This document shows positions 34,791-41,833 of a stretch of 64,000 nucleotides of DNA, in pieces. Source of the stretch: Clostridium sp. KNHs214. Its GTDB lineage: Bacteria; Bacillota; Clostridia; Clostridiales; Clostridiaceae. The notes beneath the pieces were generated by a model. That model saw only the letters and a program-made list of their open reading frames with translations, did not search any database and was not told the DNA's origin. Position 1 is the first letter of the stretch; every line of letters begins with the position of its first letter. The stretch is from contig NZ_JQMW01000013.1 in assembly GCF_000744935.1 (NCBI RefSeq), positions 434,001 to 498,000 on the forward strand. Direction: 5' to 3'. The position numbers and the translations under genes are program-made.

Positions 34791-36362
34791 CTATTTTCTT
34801 TCAGCCTTCTTTAAATAACTTCTCCAAGTTATAGCCCATTTTTCAGGTTCATCAAAACTTGATTCATCTAATCTATGAATTGTACTTGCATGAGGTGCAG
34901 CTTTAATTTTTTCCGGCTCCTCATAAGCTTCGTCAAATACATGCGTTAATGTTCTCATATATTCATCTATATCATCTTTTGAAGGAGTTTCTGTTGGTTC
35001 AAGTGTCATTGGTTCAGGTATATAATATGGATGATGGCTAGTCCAGTAATGCATTCCAAAATCCATCATTCTTCTTTGAATGTCTTCTGTACCAATTCCA
35101 GTTTCCTTAGTAAGTTTTTCTAGAGTATATCTTACTTGTTCAACTCTTTGCTTTCCCTTTATATAAGTTGCATCTACTCCTTTATGCTGCATCAATTTTT
35201 TAAACATATAGTTATTATTAAGAACCGCTACTTTAGCTACCTCATATAACCCTTCTGCCCCTAAACTCATTATCCATGCATAAGCTTTAAGTATTACTTG
35301 GGGCACTCCTACAAATTGTCTCACCTTTCCTATACTGTTTTCAATTTCATATTTTAAACAATATTTTTTTCCATCAAAATCTACTAATGGTGCTGGTAAA
35401 AATTGTTCTAATTCTTTTAAAACTCCCACAGCTCCTGAAGCAGGTCCTCCACATCCGTGTGGTGCTGAGAAAGTCTTGTGTAGATTAAAAAAGCACATAT
35501 CAAATCCAGCTTCTTTAGCTCTAGTAACTCCTAACAATCCATTGGCATTAGCTTGATCATAACAACAAAGTCCTCCAAACTTATGCACAAGATCTGTGAA
35601 TTCTCTTACTCTAGTATTAAATACTCCCGTATCCTCTGGGTTAGCCACTATGAATGCTGCTGTTCTATCTGATACTGCATTTTTAAATGCCTCAAAATCT
35701 GGATAACCATTTTCATCAGGGAATATCTTAATTATCTTGTATCCTTTAACCGCTGGAGCTGCAGCATCTGAAGGATGAGAGTATATAGTTGTAATTATTT
35801 CATCTCTCTTTTCTCCTTCTCCCTTGTATTTATGATAAGCTTCTACTAGAGATGCCATAGTCATTATTGCTTGACTACCTCCACTAGGTTGAAAAGTGAA
35901 TCTATCCATACCTGAAATTTCTCTCATATATAAGTCTGTTTTGTAAATCACTTCTAGTATTCCTTGAACAGTACTCTCATGTTGAAGTGGATGCAATTCA
36001 GTCATCTCTGGCATTCTAGAAAGTTTCTCATTTATTTTAGGACTATATTTCATAGTACAAGTTCCCTGTCCAATTTCAACATTTAAATCCGCTCCTAAAG
36101 TTTCTTGAGACAACCTTAAATAATGTCTTAAAACTCTGTGTTGTGATATTTCTGGAAGTTTTGGAGCTTCTTTTCTTTTTATACCTTCTGGCAAAACAGA
36201 TACTCCATCTCCTACTATCTTTACAATATCTTCTTCAGCCTTAGGAGGTAACACACCTCTCTCTCCATTTTTGGAAAGTTCAAATATAACGGGCTCATCC
36301 CATTTAGCCTGATGAAATTTTCTAACTTTACAATCTCTATTTATAAGTTTCACCTTCACCAT
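34791..36362 (-). CDS. Divergent glycine-decarboxylase-like P-protein, PLP subunit (GcvPB-like)
   Basis: 523 residues, with about 24 extra at the N-terminus compared with GcvPB. The PLP lysine is Lys296 in FFNLHKTFSAPHGCGGPASG. Framework motifs remain (IGQGTCTMKYSPKINE, HPLQHESTVQGILEVIYKTD). Segments near the active site differ from canonical GcvPB as I recall it: QPSGGSQAIM replaces the QPAAGAHGE type, SHPSDAAAPA replaces HGTNPASA, and NPEDTGVFN replaces NPNTLGLFE. It should bind PLP and act on an alpha-amino acid, but glycine cleavage is doubtful. It overlaps no gene and lies 20 bases after its partner subunit; no gcvT or gcvH is seen. Confidence 0.85.
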   Translation of the reverse strand: MVKVKLINRDCKVRKFHQAKWDEPVIFELSKNGERGVLPPKAEEDIVKIVGDGVSVLPEGIKRKEAPKLPEISQHRVLRHYLRLSQETLGADLNVEIGQGTCTMKYSPKINEKLSRMPEMTELHPLQHESTVQGILEVIYKTDLYMREISGMDRFTFQPSGGSQAIMTMASLVEAYHKYKGEGEKRDEIITTIYSHPSDAAAPAVKGYKIIKIFPDENGYPDFEAFKNAVSDRTAAFIVANPEDTGVFNTRVREFTDLVHKFGGLCCYDQANANGLLGVTRAKEAGFDMCFFNLHKTFSAPHGCGGPASGAVGVLKELEQFLPAPLVDFDGKKYCLKYEIENSIGKVRQFVGVPQVILKAYAWIMSLGAEGLYEVAKVAVLNNNYMFKKLMQHKGVDATYIKGKQRVEQVRYTLEKLTKETGIGTEDIQRRMMDFGMHYWTSHHPYYIPEPMTLEPTETPSKDDIDEYMRTLTHVFDEAYEEPEKIKAAPHASTIHRLDESSFDEPEKWAITWRSYLKKAERK

Positions 36363-36382
36363 CCCTTTCTTTAGAAATATAT

Positions 36383-37783
36383 CTATTTTATAACCTCACC
36401 TATAGCTCTAACTAGTTCGTCAATAGCATCTTTTGTATGAACTTCAGTGACACAATAAAGAGCACATTGACCTAGTTCTGGATGCTCACAGGATAAATCT
36501 TTTCCTCCAAATATATTTTTTTCTAAAAGAGCTTCATTGATTTCTTTTACAGTTTTTCCAGTACCATTGAAATCCACCACAAACTCTTTAAAGAAAGGAG
36601 ATTTAAATAATGAACCTCTAACGCCTTTAATTTTGCTAAGTTGCTTTACAGCGTATTGAGATTTCTGCATTATGCTTTGACCTACTTCAAATATCCCTTC
36701 AGGTCCCATTAATGCAAGATAAACTCCTGCGGTTATTCCCCAAAGAGCCGTTTGAGTTCCCACGAATTCCTTTCCTTTCTCTCTTAAATGTCCAAAGGAA
36801 GTTCTATCATATGCCACATCACCAAAACCATACTCTCCTTCTACAGAAGTTGGCGCTATACCAAAAAGTCTTGATGGATATTCCATAACATATTTTTCTT
36901 CATTTCTAGTAGCTATAAAACCTGATTGACCTCCACCATAGTACATGTGAATTCCTAGTGGCTGAAGATCCCCCACAACTATATCAGCACCATAATTGCT
37001 CGGAGCTTCTAAAACTCCAAGAGATATAGGGTCAACTCCTACTAAACTTACAACTCCTTTTTCATGGGCAATTTTAGAGATTTCTTCACCATGTAGTTCT
37101 ATAAATCCTAAAGAAGATGGATTTTCAAAATAAACTGCACATATATTTTCTGAAATTTTTTTCTTTAAATCGTCTATATCTAAGTTTCCAGTTTCCTTGT
37201 CATATTCTACAAATGTAAACTTTATATCCGGACTACAATAATTTTTCATTACTAAAAGTCTTCCTCTATCTACGGTTTTAGCGATAAGGACTTCTTTTCT
37301 TCCTGTAATTCTTGACGCCATCCTTATGCCAGTAGCAGCTGCCTGTGCCCAGTCAAAGGTTGGAACGTTTACAACATCCATATCCACAAGTTCAGCTACA
37401 AGACTTTCATATTCAAACAACGCTTGAAATCTACCATGATCATTGTAAGGTTCTCCACCATAAGCTGTTAAAAATTCTGCTCTTGAATTTATTTCATCAC
37501 AAATAGCAGGTACATAGTGTTGCCAGCATCCTGAACCTAAAAAACTTATGTTATCCTCACAGGTTTTATTCTTCTTAATAAGCCCTTCCACATGTTTTTT
37601 TAATTCAAATTCCGAATGTAGAGGCTCTGGTAAATTCATTTTTCTATTTAACTTTATCTCTTCAGGCACCTCTGCATGTAAATCTTCAAGACTATTTAAA
37701 CCTATTTCCCTTAACATCTCATTCTGAACTTCTAAAGATGAATTAGGAATGTATGGATGTGCCTTAAATTCTTTCATTGCCAT
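36383..37783 (-). CDS. Divergent glycine-decarboxylase-like P-protein, subunit 1 (GcvPA-like)
   Basis: 466 residues, near normal length for GcvPA. The framework FLGSGCWQHYVPAICDEINS (81-100) and RFQALFEYESLVAELVDMDV (118-137) is clearly GcvPA. Where the canonical protein has AYTPYQPEISQG, this one has AYGGEPYNDHGR (107-118), and where it has YDGATA this one has FDWAQA (143-148). The same pair of changes with the PLP subunit suggests an altered substrate pocket in both halves of the heterodimer. The gene lies 29 bases after the SDR gene and 20 before the PLP subunit gene. Confidence 0.86.
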   Translation of the reverse strand: MAMKEFKAHPYIPNSSLEVQNEMLREIGLNSLEDLHAEVPEEIKLNRKMNLPEPLHSEFELKKHVEGLIKKNKTCEDNISFLGSGCWQHYVPAICDEINSRAEFLTAYGGEPYNDHGRFQALFEYESLVAELVDMDVVNVPTFDWAQAAATGIRMASRITGRKEVLIAKTVDRGRLLVMKNYCSPDIKFTFVEYDKETGNLDIDDLKKKISENICAVYFENPSSLGFIELHGEEISKIAHEKGVVSLVGVDPISLGVLEAPSNYGADIVVGDLQPLGIHMYYGGGQSGFIATRNEEKYVMEYPSRLFGIAPTSVEGEYGFGDVAYDRTSFGHLREKGKEFVGTQTALWGITAGVYLALMGPEGIFEVGQSIMQKSQYAVKQLSKIKGVRGSLFKSPFFKEFVVDFNGTGKTVKEINEALLEKNIFGGKDLSCEHPELGQCALYCVTEVHTKDAIDELVRAIGEVIK

Positions 37784-37812
37784 TGGTATTCCCCCTTATA
37801 AAACGTTTTATA

Positions 37813-38592
37813 TTAAGCTATTCCCCCACCATCTACTACTAAAGCTGTGCCAGTTACCCATGAAGATAAATCACTAGCTAAGAATAATACTGCTCTAGCT
37901 ATATCTTCTGGCATTCCTAATCTTTCAAGTGGCCTTCCCTTTGCTGAATCCTTCAAAAACGCTTTTTCTTCACACCCCAGTTGACGTCCCTCTTCTTTTA
38001 AAAGATTTGTTTCTGTATCACCTGGATTAACTGAATTTACTCTTATATTTTCACATCCGTGGTCTATTGCCATGGCACGTGTTAAGTTTACTATTCCACC
38101 CTTTACTGCACAGTAAGCTGCTGCTTTATCTCCACCTTTTAATCCCCAGCCAGAACCGGTATTTATTATACTTCCACCGCCGCCTGCTGCCATTATCGGA
38201 ATGGCAAATTTAGATAGTAGATATGTTCCCTTAAGTCCTACGTCAATAACCTTATCCCATTCTCTTTCTTCAAGCTCTACTACAGTTTTTCTAAAAGTAA
38301 CTCCTGCATTGTTAAATAATATATCTATTCTACCGAAGTCACTTTTTATCTGTTCTACTACCTTTTCTGCATCTTCTATAGCTGTAACATTACATTTGTA
38401 AAATTTTGCTTTCCTTCCAGCTGTACATAACTTTGCAGCTTCTTCATTTCCCTTTTCACTTACATCAAGCATAGCCACCTTAGCACCATAAGCGGACAAA
38501 AGTTCTGCTGTTGCAAGACCTATTCCTGATGCTGCCCCAGATATAACAGCTACCTTACCTTGAAGATTTAAAAAATCTTTTTTTTCTAACAT
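37813..38592 (-). CDS. Short-chain dehydrogenase/reductase, first gene of the GcvP-like operon
   Basis: 259 residues, classical SDR: VAVISGAASGIGLATAELLS (cofactor glycine motif), MLDVSE with an acidic residue after strand 2 that favours NAD, NNAG, catalytic Ser in NTGSGWG, Tyr and Lys in AAAYCAVKGG, and a C-terminal WVTGTALVVDGG. It oxidises an alcohol or reduces a ketone. Being first in an operon with a PLP amino-acid enzyme, it may act on a hydroxy-amino acid or the derived carbonyl, but that is inference. A GGGGAGG ribosome binding site precedes the start. Confidence 0.92.
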   Translation of the reverse strand: MLEKKDFLNLQGKVAVISGAASGIGLATAELLSAYGAKVAMLDVSEKGNEEAAKLCTAGRKAKFYKCNVTAIEDAEKVVEQIKSDFGRIDILFNNAGVTFRKTVVELEEREWDKVIDVGLKGTYLLSKFAIPIMAAGGGGSIINTGSGWGLKGGDKAAAYCAVKGGIVNLTRAMAIDHGCENIRVNSVNPGDTETNLLKEEGRQLGCEEKAFLKDSAKGRPLERLGMPEDIARAVLFLASDLSSWVTGTALVVDGGGIA

Positions 38593-39086
38593 AAAACATG
38601 CCTCCCCAATTTATTAATTTTCGAAAGTAATTCCAATTATGAAATTTAAGTATTTGTAAACATTTTTCACAATTGAAATTTGAATTTTTAGAATACTGAA
38701 ATCTTTAAATAAAATATTTCTTTTATTATCTTGATTATATCACGTTTATACGTGGTTTTCTAGTTTAGTGCATGTATTATTTTCATTGCCTTCATTTTGT
38801 TTTTTCTATAATCACAAATTTATTTAAGTATATATAAAAATAATTATTATATATTGAAATTACTAATTGTTTAAATATTTATTTACTTTACATCGATAGA
38901 GAAAAATCAAGGCTTATGTATTCCCAATGTATACATTACGTATTTCATTATTTTAAAATTTTTCTGAATAATAATTAATTTAAGGCTTCTATAGTTTTTT
39001 TCTATAACATCTATTAATCTAATTTATAACAATTTAATTCGTAGATGTATTTTATTTTTTTAGACTCTCTATATAAACTATAAAAT
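38593..39086. other. Intergenic region upstream of the SDR operon
   Basis: About 490 bases without a gene. On the minus strand a TATAAT lies next to CACGTATAAACGTG (38741-38754), a palindrome that may be the operator. I looked for a glycine riboswitch here and saw neither the paired aptamer core nor a terminator. The rest (38800-39080) is featureless AT-rich DNA. Confidence 0.5.
38741..38754. promoter_or_regulatory. Palindrome at the putative SDR-operon promoter
   Basis: CACGT TTAT ACGTG, an exact inverted repeat, immediately upstream of a minus-strand TATAAT-like -10 about 150 bases before the SDR start. Candidate repressor site. Confidence 0.5.
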
Positions 39087-39258
39087 GGTTATCCCATAAA
39101 AGTATTACATTACTTGAATTATGAAATTTCTCTGGAATAAGTTCCATAAAAAGCAACGGAACTATTTAACTTAAATTTATTGTTCCGAACTCTTATGCAA
39201 GTCATTGAGGATAAATTTCATAATTCCATCACATTGTACCTTTTTATGGTTTAATCAT
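39087..39258. repeat. Palindromic element, family B (complete, diverged copy)
   Basis: Outer arms GGTTATCCCATAAAAG and TTTTTATGGTTTAATC; inner arms GAATTATGAAATTTCTC and GATAAATTTCATAATTC. The left arm's CCCATAAAA and the right arm's TTTTTATGG changed together relative to the CCCACAA/TTGTGGG of the copy at 3222. Confidence 0.8.
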
Positions 39259-39264
39259 AAAATA

Positions 39265-39310
39265 ATAAAAAAAGGTTATTGCCAAATAAAAATGCAATAA
39301 CCTTTTTATT
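39265..39310 (-). terminator. Terminator of the Xaa-Pro peptidase gene
   Basis: AAGGTTATTGC and GCAATAACCTT form a perfect stem with T-runs outside; it starts right at the stop codon (39309-39311). Confidence 0.9.
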
Positions 39311-40388
39311 ATTTTACTATTATCAATTTTTTCGGAGAGTTAGTAAGTATCTCATATCCATCATTTTTAACTACTATAGTATCTTCTATTCTTACACCTC
39401 CCCATTCAGGTATATAAATTCCTGGTTCTAGTGTAATAACACAATTTTCTTTCAGTGTCATATTACAATACTTGCCCAAGAAAGGCTGCTCATGCAGCTC
39501 TCTTCCAACTCCGTGACCTATACCTGGATAATAATACTCTTCATAATCTTTAATTATATCTCTTATTCTATCATCTGGAATTTTTCCAATCACTCCAGCC
39601 TTAATAGTCTTTAATCCTTCTTCTTGTGCATGCATAACTAAATTATAAATTTCTATTTTTTTATCATCCAAATGCCCCACACCTATAGTCCTTGTCATAT
39701 CTGAAATATATCCATTATATAGAGCTCCATAATCTAAGGTTATTAAATCTCCATCTTCAATAACTTTGTTATCTGGCTTTCCATGAAGAAGTGATGTCTT
39801 CTTACCAGATATTAAAATAGTGTCAAAACCAACTCCTGAAGCGCCTTCTTTCCTCATATAATATTCCAACTCTAGTGCCACATCACTTTCCGTCATACCA
39901 GGCTTTATAAAATTCAATATTTTCTCAAAAGCCACATCTGCAATTCTACAAGCTTCTCTTGTGTTAGCTATTTCCTGTTCATCCTTTACATATCTTAAGC
40001 TTTCAACCAAACCACTGGTTGGGATTAACTCTGCCTCCTCTATTTTTTCCTTAAAATCCTCATAAAGTGCATAGGTCATCTTATCCTTTTCAAATCCTAT
40101 AGATTTCAACCCCAAATCTTTAGTTATCTGTTTAACAGTATCACCTAAAGTTCCCACAGGTTTACCCCATTTTATAACTTTATAATCTGGGCACTGCTTT
40201 TGGGCTTGTTCCGTATACCTTCCATCTGTTATGAAAAAATTCCTTTTTTCACTTATAAAAACATAGGAATCAGAATCAGTAAATCCGCTTATATATCTAA
40301 CATTAGCTTCTCTCATTAAAAAAAGTCCTTCTATATGCTGTTTTTTCATTTCTGTTAAAAGTTTTTCTATTCTATTACATATCTTCAT
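39309..40388 (-). CDS. M24 family Xaa-Pro peptidase (PepP/PepQ/YqhT-like)
   Basis: 359 residues: creatinase-type N-terminal domain (about 1-125, LFLMREANVRYISGFTDSDS) and M24 pita-bread catalytic domain. The metal ligands are visible: Asp in TLDYGALYNGYISDMTRTIG (two), His in GIGHGVGRELHEQP, and Glu in TLEPGIY and RIEDT. It splits X-Pro bonds, releasing proline or hydroxyproline from collagen-like peptides in the cytoplasm. Its place after the HypE-HypD-ProC genes fits use of imino acids from protein. Separated from proC by family B and C elements, so it has its own promoter or relies on read-through. Confidence 0.93.
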   Translation of the reverse strand: MKICNRIEKLLTEMKKQHIEGLFLMREANVRYISGFTDSDSYVFISEKRNFFITDGRYTEQAQKQCPDYKVIKWGKPVGTLGDTVKQITKDLGLKSIGFEKDKMTYALYEDFKEKIEEAELIPTSGLVESLRYVKDEQEIANTREACRIADVAFEKILNFIKPGMTESDVALELEYYMRKEGASGVGFDTILISGKKTSLLHGKPDNKVIEDGDLITLDYGALYNGYISDMTRTIGVGHLDDKKIEIYNLVMHAQEEGLKTIKAGVIGKIPDDRIRDIIKDYEEYYYPGIGHGVGRELHEQPFLGKYCNMTLKENCVITLEPGIYIPEWGGVRIEDTIVVKNDGYEILTNSPKKLIIVK

Positions 40389-40460
40389 ATTGATTATTCC
40401 CCCTTTTTAGTACAATTCCCACTGCTAAATTTTGATTTCTACTGGTTAATACATATACAT

Positions 40461-40548
40461 GATTATCACACAAAAGCCTTACATTTCTTGAATTATGAAA
40501 TTTCTCTGGAATGACTTATATTAAGAAGCAAAGGAACCGTTTAAATTT
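40461..40548. repeat. Palindromic element, family B (left half only)
   Basis: TGATTATCACACAAAAGC, GAATTATGAAATTTCTC and AAGCAAAGGAACCGTTTAAA match the left half of the family; the right half is absent and another hairpin (ATTTTTTTAATG region) follows. Confidence 0.75.
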
Positions 40549-40647
40549 AATTTTTTAGTACTTCATCTAAAAACAATCGAATGGAGAAGAAGATTTTTTT
40601 AATGCCACCATCACAAAATCTTCACTCTCCATTCTTATTTATAAATT

Positions 40648-40807
40648 AGGTACATGAAAAGAAATAATAAGTCAAAGATACTGGTATATTTTGTGTCAGA
40701 CAAGGAATCAGATTCCGCCGCTAGTGGGGACTATCGGTGGGTTCTACTGACGCAGTATGACGCAAAATAGACTAGCATACTGACTTATTATTTATTTGAA
40801 TGTGCCT
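40648..40807. repeat. Palindromic element, family C (full copy)
   Basis: AGGTACATGAAAAGAAATAA pairs with TTATTATTTATTTGAATGTG CCT at the right; inner arms include AATAAGTCA/TGACTTATT. The centre is comparatively GC-rich (GGAATCAGATTCC, CGCCGCTAGTGGGG). It lies about 60 bases after the proC stop and may end that transcript. Confidence 0.8.
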
Positions 40808-40867
40808 TATACAATATCAAATTTCATTCTGTTATTACAATTATTAATTCCCGGTTATAAGTTACAG

Positions 40868-41674
40868 CTATTTAGACATTTCTCTAGATTTATCTGCACA
40901 AACCCTCATAGCTTCTATAACTGCACTTCTAAATCCTCTTTCTTCTAAAGCAGCCACTGCTTCAATAGTTGTTCCACCTGGAGAACATACCATATCTTTT
41001 AACGCTGCTGGATGTTTTCCTGTTTCTAAAACCATTTTAGCTGAACCTAATACTGCTTGAGCTGCCATTTTATAAGCTTTATCTCTTGGAATTCCCTCTA
41101 GTACTGCTGCATCTGCCATAGCTTCAATAAACATAAATACATAAGCTGGTGATGAACCACTTACTGCCGTAACAGCATCCATATATTTTTCATCCAATAT
41201 TTCTGCCTTACCAAAACTTTCAAACATGCTAACAGCTTCTTGAAGTTCTTCCTTTGTAACCTTACTGTTTGGAGCTAAAGCTGCCATACCTTCTCCCACA
41301 AGAGCAGGAGTATTTGGCATTACTTTTATAACTTTAATTTCTCTTCCAAATAGTTCTTCTGTTTCCCTAATCCCCTTTCCAGCAGCTATAGTTATTATAA
41401 CTACGTCTTCTTTAACAACATCCTTTAAACCATCTATAACTATTTTATATATGTTTGGTTTTATTGATAATATAAGCATGTCTGCTTCTTTAGCTACTTC
41501 TCTGTTATCTGTAGTTATCCTAACTCCAAACTCTTTTTTAGTTTCTTCTAGTCTCTTTTCATTCAAATCCCCAACTATAATATTTTCTGGAGCTGCTATA
41601 CCTGCCTTTATAAGGCCTGCCATCATAGCTCCACCCATATTACCGCAACCTATAAATCCAATTACCTTATTCAT
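40868..41674 (-). CDS. proC: Pyrroline-5-carboxylate reductase
   Basis: 268 residues. Rossmann motif GFIGCGNMGGAMMAGLIKAG at the start, AAGKGIRE and VKVMPNTPALVGEG in the middle, and the C-terminal signature AVSGSSPAYVFMFIEAMADA plus SPGGTTIEAVAALEERGFRS. It reduces pyrroline-5-carboxylate to L-proline with NAD(P)H. Directly downstream of the hydroxyproline dehydratase, it converts that enzyme's product into proline, the Stickland electron acceptor. Cytoplasmic. Confidence 0.97.
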   Translation of the reverse strand: MNKVIGFIGCGNMGGAMMAGLIKAGIAAPENIIVGDLNEKRLEETKKEFGVRITTDNREVAKEADMLILSIKPNIYKIVIDGLKDVVKEDVVIITIAAGKGIRETEELFGREIKVIKVMPNTPALVGEGMAALAPNSKVTKEELQEAVSMFESFGKAEILDEKYMDAVTAVSGSSPAYVFMFIEAMADAAVLEGIPRDKAYKMAAQAVLGSAKMVLETGKHPAALKDMVCSPGGTTIEAVAALEERGFRSAVIEAMRVCADKSREMSK

Positions 41675-41780
41675 CCTAATAATCCCCTTTCAAATTATAA
41701 ATTAAAATCATTTTAACTTAGCAAATTAAAATCATTTATTACTCATGTTTATTTACATTTTAAATATTTCTTAGTTTTCA

Positions 41781-41822
41781 GACCTACTGCCACCCAATTA
41801 CACTTACAATTAGGCGGCACAG
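41781..41822 (-). other. Intercistronic hairpin between hypD and proC
   Basis: CTGCCACCCAATT and AATTAGGCGGCACAG pair with small bulges around a short loop. No T-run follows on the minus strand; probably mRNA processing or partial attenuation. Confidence 0.6.
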
Positions 41823-41833
41823 CTCTTCTATAA

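Noticed and set aside
38593-39086. Glycine riboswitch upstream of the GcvP-like operon
   Set aside because: I looked for the tandem aptamer core and an expression platform and found neither, which also argues against ordinary glycine regulation.
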